A stretch of DNA of 26,726 bases from Candidatus Cloacimonas sp. Lineage in GTDB: Bacteria > Cloacimonadota > Cloacimonadia > Cloacimonadales > Cloacimonadaceae. The notes beneath the pieces were generated by a model that saw nothing but the letters and a program-made list of their open reading frames with translations, ran no database searches and was not told the origin of the DNA. Positions 15,469 through 23,716 of the stretch are shown one piece after another. The translations under genes and the position numbers were made by a program. Positions within the stretch are counted from its first letter, which is position 1, and the number at the start of each line of letters is the position of its first letter. The stretch is taken from the NCBI GenBank assembly GCA_035403355.1, contig DAONFA010000007.1, forward strand, positions 39,589-66,314, written 5' to 3'.

Positions 15469-15521
15469 ATATATTAGAGCAGCATAAAAGATTCAACTTG
15501 GCAGGGTATTAGGCGCAGTAT

Positions 15522-15571
15522 AAAAACCGGTAGCGGTCTTGCAAATTGCAGGCAAAATAATTACCACCGGT
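15522..15571 (-). terminator. Probable terminator of the potABC operon
   Basis: On the minus strand, ACCGGTGGT pairs with ACC-(3-nt bulge)-ACCGGT and is followed by TTTTTAT (bases 15522-15526 are AAAAA on the plus strand). It lies about 55 bp after the potC stop. Confidence 0.5.
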
Positions 15572-15625
15572 AGTATTTCTTGAATTTTAATCCTGTTCAT
15601 TCCGGGTTTGATATATTATTGCTTG

Positions 15626-16426
15626 TTACAGGGAAGAAATTACGATTTTCCGAATGCGTTTTGTGGTTACTACTAACAGTAAAGTGAAGCCAATCATAAT
15701 TGTGGAAAGAGAATTGATAGTAGTGATAGTTCCTCTTCTAATGGCACCTTCCACATAAATAGGCAGGGTGTCAAATCCCCTTCCGGAAGTGAAAAAGGTA
15801 ATAATAAAATCATCAATGGACAAAGTAAAAGCCAAAAGTGCCGCAGCAATTATTCCCGGCATAATAAGAGGTAATTTTATTTTCCAAAAAATAGTAGCAG
15901 GTTTTGCTCCTAAATCCATAGCCGCTTCCACCAAGGAATAATTAAATCCTTCTAAACGACTGCGGATAACGATAATGGTATAAGAGATACAAAAAGTGAT
16001 ATGAGCAATTAAAACAGTCAGCATTCCCGTATTAACCCTCGTAAAATTAAATAACAAAGCCAGCGAAACCCCCATTAAAATATCCGGAATCACCAGTGGA
16101 ACATAGATTAAAGCAGAAAATAATTTGCGTCCGCTGAATTTATGATATTCCAGACCCAAAGCTCCCAATACCCCTAAAACCGTAGATATAAGGGTGGAGA
16201 GTCCCGCAATAAGCATTGTGTTTTTAAAAGCTTCCAGAATGGTTTTATTTTCCCAAAGCAGAGCATAATACTTAAAAGTAAAGCCCTTCCAGCCGGTAAC
16301 GATTTTAGCATCGTTGAAACTGAAGATAATCAAAATCAAAATAGGAATATAGAGGAAGACCATCACCAGGGTGAAAGCAGTTAAATTCATCCCTTTAAAA
16401 AATCTACCTAAGGAAAAGCGCTTCAA
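15626..16426 (-). CDS. potC: Spermidine/putrescine ABC transporter permease PotC
   Basis: 266 aa with six predicted membrane helices. The EAA loop that docks on the ATPase is VEAAMDLGAKPATIFWKIKLPLIMPGI near 166-192. IDDFIITFFTSGRGFDTLPI is typical of PotC/PotI. It forms the inner-membrane channel with PotB. Its start overlaps the potB stop by 4 nt. It is the last gene of the operon and no potD follows, so the periplasmic binding protein must be encoded elsewhere, or the transporter takes a different substrate in this family. Confidence 0.9.
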   Translation of the reverse strand: MKRFSLGRFFKGMNLTAFTLVMVFLYIPILILIIFSFNDAKIVTGWKGFTFKYYALLWENKTILEAFKNTMLIAGLSTLISTVLGVLGALGLEYHKFSGRKLFSALIYVPLVIPDILMGVSLALLFNFTRVNTGMLTVLIAHITFCISYTIIVIRSRLEGFNYSLVEAAMDLGAKPATIFWKIKLPLIMPGIIAAALLAFTLSIDDFIITFFTSGRGFDTLPIYVEGAIRRGTITTINSLSTIMIGFTLLLVVTTKRIRKIVISSL

Positions 16427-17328
16427 ACCTGTCTCCGGGATTTACTTTGTTGGTAAAGAAAATAGATCAATAACAAAAACACAGCTACAATTAATAACAG
16501 GGTTAATGACAATGCAGAAGCCATAGGCCAGTTGCGGGGAATATTTTTTACTTTATAAGTGATTACCTGTCCTAAATAGAGCGAACGCTGATTTCCTACC
16601 AGTTGAGGTATTAAATATGAACCTAAGGCAGGAATAAAAACCAGTAACCCACCGGCAAAAATACCTTCTTTGGATAGGGGTAAGGTTACTCGGAAAAAGG
16701 ACTTAACTTCGTTAGCTCCCAAATCCATTGCGGCATTCAGCAAAGTCCAATCCAGTTTTTCCAGCACGCTGTATAAAGGTAAAATCATATAGGGTAAATA
16801 AACATAGACCATAACTAAGATGACGGCAAGGTCTGTTCTCATAATTTCCAGGGGCTTGGAAATAAGACCTGAACTTAGAAGAAGATTATTCAGCACCCCG
16901 TTATAGGCAAGAAAGATACGCCAGGAAAAGATGCGAATAATCAGATTTGTCCAGAAGGGAATAATAATAAAAATCAAAAGCGTGTTTTTTACTTTATCTT
17001 TTGCTCGGGCAATATAATAGGCAACAGGAAAACCCAGCAGAAAACAAAGGAGCGTTGTTAACAAAGCAAGCCGGAAAGATAAATAAAAAGTATGCAGATA
17101 AGCAGAAGTGAAACTTTGCCGATATGCGTCCAGAGTAAAGGCAAACTTCACATCGTATATATCGGCAGTTAGAAAACTATAGATAATTACTATTAAATAG
17201 GGAATTAAGAAAAAGAAAATCAACCACAGCAAAGCAGGTGCAGACAAAAGCCAGGAGGTGAAATTCTTTCGGCGGTCTGTTGCCAGCTGTAAAGCATTAT
17301 TGGAATTAACTATCCGCTTGTTTTTCAT
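16423..17328 (-). CDS. potB: Spermidine/putrescine ABC transporter permease PotB
   Basis: 301 aa with six predicted membrane helices. A hydrophilic N-terminus of about 25 residues is followed by LLSAPALLWLIFFFLIPYLIVIIYSF. The EAA loop is AAMDLGANEVKSFFRVTLPLSKEGI. PALGSYLIPQLVGN is characteristic of PotB/PotH. It partners with PotC and is powered by PotA. Both ends overlap neighbouring genes by 4 nt, so the three genes are translated together. Confidence 0.9.
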   Translation of the reverse strand: MKNKRIVNSNNALQLATDRRKNFTSWLLSAPALLWLIFFFLIPYLIVIIYSFLTADIYDVKFAFTLDAYRQSFTSAYLHTFYLSFRLALLTTLLCFLLGFPVAYYIARAKDKVKNTLLIFIIIPFWTNLIIRIFSWRIFLAYNGVLNNLLLSSGLISKPLEIMRTDLAVILVMVYVYLPYMILPLYSVLEKLDWTLLNAAMDLGANEVKSFFRVTLPLSKEGIFAGGLLVFIPALGSYLIPQLVGNQRSLYLGQVITYKVKNIPRNWPMASALSLTLLLIVAVFLLLIYFLYQQSKSRRQV

Positions 17329-18512
17329 TCTACCGCAGAGCGTTTGATAGAACGCTGATAATGATTTACCCCGCCTTCGGAAAGCTCTTCCGCAGTTAAC
17401 ACATTTTCCGGAATTTGGTCTATCAACCAGGTATCGGTATCATGCCAGAAAAGCCAGACCGGCTCTTCCCAGTCCAATGCTTTATCGTCAAAATAAACCC
17501 GTTTATGTTGACTGAAAACCCTAATTTTAAGAGCTCCTACTCTAACGATGTATTGAGTGTGAGAGCCGAGGTATAAAATATCTTCAATCACTCCCCGGAG
17601 AATATTTATATCTTCCTGATAGCGTGGTTTATTACGGGAAATGGCTATTTTTTCGGGTCTTAAAGAAACGGTTAATTCCTGTCCTATAACAGGTTGAAAA
17701 TGAAAAGTGCTGTCTATATTTAAGCTGTTTCCTGTGCCATCGGGGCATTTAATTTGCACATAGTCATCTTCAATACCGGTAACTTCACCGCAAATTAAAT
17801 TGGTCTCTCCAATAAAATATGCCGAAAAAATACTATTTGGACGCTCATAGATATCATCCGGAGGTCCTGCTTGAATAATATTGCCGTAATTCATAACAGC
17901 AACCCGATCGGAAATGCTCATTGCTTCGTTTTGGTCGTGAGTTACATAAATAAAGGTAATGCCCACAGCGTCGTGAATATTCATCAGTTCAATCAGCATA
18001 TGTTGACGCAGTTTCAGGTCTAAGGCAGCCAGGGGTTCATCCAAAAGAAGAACCTTGGGTTGGTTAATTAAAGCTCTGGCTATGGCTACGCGCTGTTTTT
18101 GTCCACCGGAAATCTGGTCGGGATATTTTTTTGCCTGATCATCCATTTTAACCAGCGAGAGCATTTCCATCACCCTGCTTTTAATTTCATTTTTGGGAGT
18201 TTTCCGAATTCTTAAACCGAAGGCAACATTATCAAATACAGAGATATGCGGAAAGAGAGAATAATTCTGAAAAATAGTGTTTACCTGTCTTTTATAAGGC
18301 GGTAAATAGGTTATATCGTTATTGCCAATTAAAACTCTGCCGGCGCTGGGAATTTCAAAACCGGCAATCATTCTTAACAGCGTTGTTTTACCGCAACCAC
18401 TTGGTCCTAAGAACGAAAATAACTCTCCGCTTTTAATTGTTAACGACACATTTTCCACGGCAACAAAGCCGTCAAAATCCTTGCTTAAACACTCCAGATG
18501 GATTTCTTCCAA
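17325..18512 (-). CDS. potA: Spermidine/putrescine ABC transporter ATP-binding protein PotA
   Basis: 395 aa. Walker A GPSGCGKTT at 36-44, Q-loop Gln82, signature SGGQKQR from 135, Walker B LLLDEP at 155-160, then HDQNEAMS with the switch His. The C-terminal ~150 residues form a TOBE regulatory domain (SLRPEKIAISRN near 280). It hydrolyses ATP to drive PotBC. The start appears to be TTG, since no ATG precedes the conserved HLECLSKDFDG region in frame and no Shine-Dalgarno sequence is near it. A leader ORF with its own ribosome site lies directly upstream in the same frame, suggesting reinitiation. Confidence 0.92.
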   Translation of the reverse strand: MEEIHLECLSKDFDGFVAVENVSLTIKSGELFSFLGPSGCGKTTLLRMIAGFEIPSAGRVLIGNNDITYLPPYKRQVNTIFQNYSLFPHISVFDNVAFGLRIRKTPKNEIKSRVMEMLSLVKMDDQAKKYPDQISGGQKQRVAIARALINQPKVLLLDEPLAALDLKLRQHMLIELMNIHDAVGITFIYVTHDQNEAMSISDRVAVMNYGNIIQAGPPDDIYERPNSIFSAYFIGETNLICGEVTGIEDDYVQIKCPDGTGNSLNIDSTFHFQPVIGQELTVSLRPEKIAISRNKPRYQEDINILRGVIEDILYLGSHTQYIVRVGALKIRVFSQHKRVYFDDKALDWEEPVWLFWHDTDTWLIDQIPENVLTAEELSEGGVNHYQRSIKRSAVE

Positions 18513-18518
18513 CTTTGT

Positions 18519-18575
18519 TTATACCTGCCTTGCCAGCTTTTGAAATAAGCTGACGCTAAGAATATACAGTTTCAT
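18519..18575 (-). CDS. Possible 18-codon leader ORF upstream of potA
   Basis: ATG at 18575, TAA at 18519-18521, product MKLYILSVSLFQKLARQV. GAGG and AAGG lie before the ATG, giving a plausible ribosome site. The stop is 6 nt before the potA TTG and in the same frame. An 8-bp stem (18532-18539 with 18547-18554, including one G-U pair) lies within the leader. It could be a regulatory leader, a coupling device, or an old potA start broken by a stop codon. Confidence 0.35.
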   Translation of the reverse strand: MKLYILSVSLFQKLARQV

Positions 18576-18600
18576 TTACCTTACCTCAAATTTAATAAGC

Positions 18601-18640
18601 AAAAAAATACAGTGGGGAATGCCGGGCGGCATCCCCACTG
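18601..18640 (-). terminator. Strong intrinsic terminator of the deiminase gene
   Basis: CAGTGGGGAATGCC (18610-18623) and GGCATCCCCACTG (18628-18640) form a 13-bp GC-rich stem with one bulged A and a 4-nt loop. On the minus strand it is followed by TA and seven T (A7 at 18601-18607). It should separate the deiminase transcript from potABC. Confidence 0.85.
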
Positions 18641-18761
18641 TTCGGAGGGCATTCTATGTAGGGTCTGTAGACTTAAGACACTTATAAATAGCAGCAGAAT
18701 CTTGTCAAGCGAAAAATGTAGATTTTTTTCCTTTTCTTTGTAGCTGAATTTCAACATTGCT

Positions 18762-20780
18762 CTATTTTACTATTACTAACTTGCTTTTATAGCTTTTAGA
18801 GCCCTGTAAAATTTCTATCAGATACAATCCGTTGGAGGCAAAATTACCTTTAAAGTCACGTCCGTTCCAGGATATATTTTGAATTCCGTTCTCCTTGGAA
18901 AATATCTTTTCCGTATATAGCAGCTGCCCTTTTAGATTGTAAATCTTGAAGATGAGAGGAGAATTAAACTCCGTATAAAATTTCAGCTGCATAATTTCAC
19001 TGCCTGCGGGTTTATAAGGATTGGGATAAACTCCGATAATTCCTTCCGGCATAACAGGTATTGCTTCTCCATCGCTTATGGAAACATAGCTAATCGGAAC
19101 TTCAAACCATAAATCCTGTCCTGGAAGATAACCTGCATTGGGAGGATTAACTCCATCGTAAGCTGTGAAACTATATAAAAAAGTATGGTTGTCGGCAGTA
19201 AATTCCGGATAATATATAAAAATATAACTGCTATCCGTTAATGTATCCATCGGAAAAGACAGAATGGGAGAAGTATCTATCTGATATCGGAAAAGCACTT
19301 GACTGATGCCGCTTGGGTCATTAGCGTTCAGAATAAAACTGATGGGCTCGCTTTGATTGCTGATTGAAGAAATGGGAGTGTGTGTTAAAACAGGAGGTAT
19401 CATATCCGGTTGAATTACAAAAAGATGAGGGTCTAATACCGCAAAAATCGGTTGGTTTGCATTCCTTCCTGATTGGTCTGCCGCGTGAATAAAATAACGA
19501 ATGGTATCTCCCTCGGCAAATCCACCTAAAGAAGTGGTATAGTTATTTCGGGTAAGCGGTTGCAGATAACTTCTTTGCCAGATGCCGGAATTTACCTGAT
19601 AGCAAACGAAAAGGGAATCGGAATATAATGGCAGCCCGCTATGGGCTGTTATTTCAGTGTTGATAACAAGGTCAGTTGCAGAGGGAACAATACCGTGCCA
19701 GGGAGTATGCACAATTTGCAGCATATTTTTATCCGGAATTTCATGCGTTCTGCAATGTAAGGCGTCCGTTGATTCCCAGGGAGCGGAACTGGTTTGAGAA
19801 ACACCAATCACTTCATAACCGGGCATAGCATTACGGTATGCTTGAAGAGCGGCATTGTCATTACTGCCTCCTACAATGGGCACAAAGACCTTTTTATTCA
19901 AAATCAGGGAATTGGTGTAGGGCTCATTGGAAGGAGTGTAAACTCTATAAACACGATAAGGATAACCCCAGGCACAATTGTGGGAGGCAAAATAGGCAGC
20001 TGCATTTTCTATAGCGTTATATTGAGAATGGCTGGTAGGAACGCTACGGATCATTATTTTATCGGGAGCCAGAAACTTTGCCCAACAATCAATGTGGTCA
20101 ATATAAGTGTTATTAGGATCTTCCGATACCAGATAATTAGTAATGCCCAAATAATGTTGCATCTTAGTGTTTACATCGGTTTGATTATTGTTGTTTTCGG
20201 TATAAACCAAAGTTGTTTGCGCAGCAGAATTAATACCATCGCACATATAATTTCCCCCTGTCTGTTGTAAATTCATTCCGAAATAATTCAGAGACAACTG
20301 ATTAGCAAAGACCTGAGGAACTAAATTGTCATTAGGACGGGGACGATTGTAAACATAATCCACTACTCCATAATCACCATTGCCATCAAAAATGAACCAG
20401 GGTCCGTAATCCCTTGTCCAGTAAGAATCCGTGGCAGCATTAATAAAACTTACATTATTCATATTTACTCCGCCATTGGTAAAAGCGGAAACAGCAGCTG
20501 CCTGTTGGGAACTGCTTACCAGGCAGATTACATTGGCAGTATTAGCTAATTGGACAACCAGCGAAACCGGGATGCCTAAAGGATAACGAATTAAAACATC
20601 CGAAGCAGGTTCAAATTCAGCAATAGGACGAACAGGTGCTACCGGGGGATTTGTTTCCGTAAACCGCGTTGCAATTTCTGCTTTGTCTGCAGGCAGACCG
20701 TGATGTGCAAAAACAGCAGGATGCAAAAGCAAGAGCATACTGCTTAATAAAATGATGCGTAATAAGCTTAGGTTTTTCAT
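18762..20780 (-). CDS. Secreted peptidylarginine deiminase / agmatine deiminase family protein (PPAD-like)
   Basis: 672 aa from the ATG at 20780, preceded by GAGGAG at 9 nt; an upstream in-frame start (20843) would add 21 residues before the signal peptide. Signal peptide about 1-25 (ends HPAVFA). The PAD_porph catalytic domain (about 50-360) has Asp124 in TRDYGPW, Arg146/Arg148 in YNRPRPND, His229/Asp231 in DHIDCW, Asn290 in YTNSLIL and Cys343 in ALHCRTHE. Two Ig-like beta domains follow (about 365-460 and 465-570). The ~90-residue tail contains YPNPY, YNLKGQLL, WNGRDFKG and GLYLIEI, a FlgD-like/type IX-like sorting domain. The family converts guanidino groups to ureido groups (arginine to citrulline). 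It is monocistronic, with a strong terminator downstream. Confidence 0.88.
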   Translation of the reverse strand: MKNLSLLRIILLSSMLLLLHPAVFAHHGLPADKAEIATRFTETNPPVAPVRPIAEFEPASDVLIRYPLGIPVSLVVQLANTANVICLVSSSQQAAAVSAFTNGGVNMNNVSFINAATDSYWTRDYGPWFIFDGNGDYGVVDYVYNRPRPNDNLVPQVFANQLSLNYFGMNLQQTGGNYMCDGINSAAQTTLVYTENNNNQTDVNTKMQHYLGITNYLVSEDPNNTYIDHIDCWAKFLAPDKIMIRSVPTSHSQYNAIENAAAYFASHNCAWGYPYRVYRVYTPSNEPYTNSLILNKKVFVPIVGGSNDNAALQAYRNAMPGYEVIGVSQTSSAPWESTDALHCRTHEIPDKNMLQIVHTPWHGIVPSATDLVINTEITAHSGLPLYSDSLFVCYQVNSGIWQRSYLQPLTRNNYTTSLGGFAEGDTIRYFIHAADQSGRNANQPIFAVLDPHLFVIQPDMIPPVLTHTPISSISNQSEPISFILNANDPSGISQVLFRYQIDTSPILSFPMDTLTDSSYIFIYYPEFTADNHTFLYSFTAYDGVNPPNAGYLPGQDLWFEVPISYVSISDGEAIPVMPEGIIGVYPNPYKPAGSEIMQLKFYTEFNSPLIFKIYNLKGQLLYTEKIFSKENGIQNISWNGRDFKGNFASNGLYLIEILQGSKSYKSKLVIVK

Positions 20781-21046
20781 TAACCTATACTCCTCTATCT
20801 GTTCAATAAACTTATATATATTATTTCTCTTATTGAAGACCAATTGTGCTTTTCGGGCAAGCTGGAATTCAGTTTATTATTAACGCTTTAACCGTAGTTT
20901 CAAGGTAAGTAATAGATAAACAATTTTTATGCTATACTCTAATATTTTGTGTTTTTCTTATGGCTGGCATTTATGAAGAAATCACCGCAGACGGTTTTAG
21001 TATTGGAACAGGATAATAACGATAATTCCCAGGCATATTTGCGGGC

Positions 21047-21739
21047 TTAGCAAATTCCTCTGGCAACAAGAAATTCCCAGGGTTTTTTCAGGTTATATGC
21101 CATAATTTCTCTTTTCTTCCCGTATAAATTATCAGGAACTATTTTTTCATATAACTTCATTACCAGATAAGTGGTGAAAGGTAGCTCCAATAGTTTTGCT
21201 GCCTTGTCCACGATTTGAATTCCGTCGCATACAATATCCAGGGTTGTTTCTTCCATCAAATTAGTGTTGCAAAGGATTTCTGTAATTTTTAGGCGGGAAG
21301 TGGCTTCCAGACCTTCTTTCATCGTGATAATCTCTTCCATCGTAGAAGTGAAGGGACGCATCGTATTTACAATATAAAGCATATTGTAACCCCGTTTCTT
21401 TATCGGTTCTTCAAAACGCCCTAATGTTCTACAACCGGCAGGGTCACCACCTACATCCAGAATAACAGTTTTAGCGGGATTTTGAATAGCTCCTTTAATG
21501 CGGGGAGAAATCATCGGCAAATCGCTATGCTTATATTCACCTTCCGGAGCTATAATATCTATGCCTTCCACAGCAAATTCCTCTTGCATTTCGCGGGAGC
21601 GGAAATAGGGATTTACCACATCCAAATCAGCTAAAACTACATCCAGACCCTGGTTTTTAAAGCTACGCGCCAAATGCAGGGAAAATTCACTTTTCCCGCT
21701 TCCATAAGCCCCAATAATAATATTTAATCGGGAATCCAT
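21047..21739 (-). CDS. P-loop ATPase of the CobQ/MinD-like group, function unknown
   Basis: 230 aa. Walker A GAYGSGKS at 10-17 lacks the extra Lys of true ParA/MinD deviant loops. ADLDVVNPYFRSRE near 37-50 and ILDVGGDPAG near 93-102 (Walker B plus Gly-rich loop) place it among SIMIBI-type nucleotide-binding proteins. The middle (NTMRPFTSTMEEI) resembles the nucleotide-sensing region of this group. No transmembrane segment. The partner and pathway are unknown, and the neighbours do not tell. AGGA lies 8 nt before the ATG. It may be cotranscribed with the small ORF and HAD gene upstream. Confidence 0.75.
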   Translation of the reverse strand: MDSRLNIIIGAYGSGKSEFSLHLARSFKNQGLDVVLADLDVVNPYFRSREMQEEFAVEGIDIIAPEGEYKHSDLPMISPRIKGAIQNPAKTVILDVGGDPAGCRTLGRFEEPIKKRGYNMLYIVNTMRPFTSTMEEIITMKEGLEATSRLKITEILCNTNLMEETTLDIVCDGIQIVDKAAKLLELPFTTYLVMKLYEKIVPDNLYGKKREIMAYNLKKPWEFLVARGIC

Positions 21740-21756
21740 ATATTACATCCTGTAAA

Positions 21757-21918
21757 TTAAATCATTTCTTGAAGGATAAGTTCTTTAGCTTTTCCGGGCA
21801 AACAGGTCTCCCCGGAAGATATATATAATTCATCCAGTTTCAATCCGCGATAGTGATTATAGCCCAAAGTCCACCTCTGGAACTGGATTTTTAGTTCCGG
21901 TCGCAATGCTCTATCCAA
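21757..21918 (-). CDS. Possible small protein between the HAD and P-loop genes
   Basis: An open frame of about 49-53 codons fills the only gap in this gene group. It would start at TTG 21918 or 21906, overlapping the HAD gene's end by 28 or 16 nt, and stop at TAA 21757. The product contains LKIQFQRWTLGYNHYRGLKL and later ISSGETCLPGKAKELILQEM, which looks protein-like and hydrophilic, with an amphipathic C-terminal helix. No ATG and no clear ribosome site, so it could be a chance frame or the tail of a decayed gene. I do not recognise it. Confidence 0.35.
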   Translation of the reverse strand: MDRALRPELKIQFQRWTLGYNHYRGLKLDELYISSGETCLPGKAKELILQEMI

Positions 21919-22577
21919 TGGTGGAACAGGTCATCGCTTAAGGACTCAAAATCCAGATAAAAGCCATCAGCCAGCTTTTGGATATGGGAATGATGCTCAC
22001 GGCTATCTTCATCATAAACAGCAAAAACAGTCATTCCTGCAGCTTTTCCTGCTTGCACACCGGTTAAAGTATCTTCAATCACCAAACAGTTTTCCGGCTT
22101 TTCCTGTAAGCGTTCTGCAGCTAAACGATAAATATCGGGATAGGGTTTTCCCCTTAAGTTAATATCACCGGTAACAGCACACTGAAATAAGTGCCACACG
22201 GAATTGCGAAGAAGCACTTTTTTTGCCAGCTCCAGAGAATTGCTTGTGCCCAGTCCTATTTTTATATTGTTTTCCTGCAATCTTTTCAGCAGTTCCCGGG
22301 CACCAGGTTTCAGTTCAATCGTCGTGGCATATAAATTGCCAACCATTTCTGTCCATTCCTGCATAATGCTTTCAGGGCTATCCGGTAAACCAAATCTATC
22401 CTTAAAATACTGTGCTGTTTGAATAAAGCTGTTACCAGCAGGAAGGTGATCAAAAAGGTCGGTAGGAACTTCCAGCAAGCGCGATTGTAAAAATACCTGA
22501 TCTACATTCCGCCAAACCTGCATAGAATCTATTAAAGTTCCATCCATATCAAAGATTACTGCCTGGAAGTTGTGCAT
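21891..22577 (-). CDS. HAD-superfamily phosphatase (beta-phosphoglucomutase-like, subfamily IA)
   Basis: 228 aa. Motif I FDMDGTLID with the nucleophile Asp10 and Asp12, motif II LGTSNS near 113-118, motif III Lys in RGKPYPDIY near 142-150, and motif IV VIEDTLTGVQAGKAAGM near 167-183. An alpha-helical cap (C1) sits between motifs I and II, as in beta-phosphoglucomutase and phosphoglycolate phosphatase. It acts on a small phosphorylated metabolite in the cytoplasm; the substrate is not decidable. It starts 39 nt after the CCA of the last tRNA-Gly on the same strand, so it may share the tRNA transcript. Confidence 0.88.
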   Translation of the reverse strand: MHNFQAVIFDMDGTLIDSMQVWRNVDQVFLQSRLLEVPTDLFDHLPAGNSFIQTAQYFKDRFGLPDSPESIMQEWTEMVGNLYATTIELKPGARELLKRLQENNIKIGLGTSNSLELAKKVLLRNSVWHLFQCAVTGDINLRGKPYPDIYRLAAERLQEKPENCLVIEDTLTGVQAGKAAGMTVFAVYDEDSREHHSHIQKLADGFYLDFESLSDDLFHHWIEHCDRN

Positions 22578-22616
22578 AAGGGAAACATCCTTTATTGTTC
22601 AAGGAAATAATATAAC

Positions 22617-22692
<76 letters not shown>

Positions 22693-22695
22693 TTT

Positions 22696-22783
22696 TGGTA
22701 CCAGAGGCCGGACTTGAACCGGCACGAGCAAGATGCTCGAGGGATTTTAAGTCCCTTGTGTCTACCAATTCCACCACTCCGGC
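22696..22783 (-). tRNA. tRNA-Leu (UAA)
   Basis: A long-variable-arm tRNA: acceptor GCCGGAG, anticodon loop CTTAAAA giving TAA, variable arm CGAGCATCTTGCTCG, T-arm CCGGTTCAAGTCCGG, discriminator A and encoded CCA (22696-22698). Confidence 0.96.
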
Positions 22784-22795
22784 AGAATAAATAAC

Positions 22796-22869
<74 letters not shown>

Positions 22870-22893
22870 AAAAAAACAATTTCTTAAGCCAAG

Positions 22894-22998
22894 GATGCGG
22901 AGCTATAGCGAGCTCCGGTTACAACCACGATGCGGAGCTACAGCGAGCTCCGACTACAACCACGATGCGGAGCTACAGCGAGCTCCGGCTACAACCAC
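22894..22998. repeat. Three 35-bp hairpin repeats between tRNA genes
   Basis: Three head-to-tail units start at 22894, 22929 and 22964. Each is GATGCGGAGCTACAGCGAGC (or one-base variant) followed by TCCG, two or three variable bases and ACAACCAC. Each contains CGGAGCT-6 nt-AGCTCCG, a 7-bp stem. Differences between units are one to three bases. Confidence 0.95.
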
Positions 22999-23023
22999 TT
23001 GGCTATGTTGCCAAAAAACAATT
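22994..23023 (-). pseudogene. Duplicated tRNA-Cys 5' fragment
   Basis: The ~30-bp segment ACCACTTGGCTATGTTGCCA plus the following A-rich spacer CAATTT repeats 22851-22881 (start of tRNA-Cys and its leader) with one substitution in the acceptor strand and one A fewer. Only the acceptor 5' strand and D-arm start are present, so it cannot make a tRNA. Confidence 0.8.
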
Positions 23024-23026
23024 TTC

Positions 23027-23102
<76 letters not shown>

Positions 23103-23153
23103 AGAAGATAACTTAGGCAGTCCCCAAAAAATTAAGGTCAGCTTTTCTGTCAA

Positions 23154-23699
23154 TCAAAATGTATCCGCTTCACTGAAGACATCGGCTGTAAAACGATAGA
23201 CAACGCTGGCAGGATCAAGATAGGCATTCGCATAGAGACCGGCTTTACGACACACTTCTTGCAAAAATGTCTCCGGTTTCCAGTTATATTCAACTGCCAC
23301 CTGAGGCAAAAGTAAACCGCTTCCGTAAGGATGTTGAATGTAAAGTCCGTCTCTGCCGATTACGGGTAATTCGTTTTTTTGCAGGGGAATAAGCTCTTCT
23401 AAAATAGATATTTCAAGGGTTACTCTTTCCAATTCCTTTTCCGTTAAAGGAGGGAAACGCGGGTCTTGAAAAGCGGCTGCAAGAGCCATTTCTTTCACGC
23501 TTTCGGCGATAGATTTATAGCCCTTGATATAGCCAATGCAACCTCGTAAATTGCCATTTATATGTAAACTGACAAAGACCCCGCGTTTAGGTTGGAAAGC
23601 AGGGTCTTCAGGCATAGTTACAAATTGAGGTTTAAAATGAGAGCTAATGCTATTTCGGGCAAGGGAAAGCAGTGTTTTTTTCTGTTCCGGGGTAAACAT
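23154..23699 (-). CDS. AMMECR1 family protein (AmmeMemoRadiSam system protein A)
   Basis: 181 aa, a single AMMECR1 domain. The family's hallmark LRGCIG is at 51-56, followed by AAAFQDPRFPPL near 83-94 and the ISILEELIPL strand near 107-116. The biochemical role of the domain is unknown; it is conserved from archaea to humans. Excellent ribosome site (AAGGAGGAG before ATG 23699). It starts 17 nt after the MEMO1-like gene's stop, so the two are cotranscribed. In many genomes a radical SAM protein completes the set; none is present in this window. Confidence 0.92.
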   Translation of the reverse strand: MFTPEQKKTLLSLARNSISSHFKPQFVTMPEDPAFQPKRGVFVSLHINGNLRGCIGYIKGYKSIAESVKEMALAAAFQDPRFPPLTEKELERVTLEISILEELIPLQKNELPVIGRDGLYIQHPYGSGLLLPQVAVEYNWKPETFLQEVCRKAGLYANAYLDPASVVYRFTADVFSEADTF

Positions 23700-23716
23700 A
23701 TTTTCTCCTCCTTCAG

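Larger units (their letters stand above)
15304..15625. other. Intergenic region between potC and the UvrC-like gene
   Basis: About 320 bp without a gene. It holds the 15419-15468 hairpin and the probable pot terminator (15522-15571). Promoter elements for the uvrC-like operon must lie here, but I cannot pick them out confidently. No substrate-binding protein gene follows potC. Confidence 0.6.

Noticed and set aside
20844..21046. 18-codon plus-strand ORF near 20960
   Set aside because: Very short, no ribosome site, no partner gene. The gap shows nothing else convincing.
22894..22998. CRISPR array among the tRNA genes
   Set aside because: The three 35-bp units are directly adjacent without spacers.
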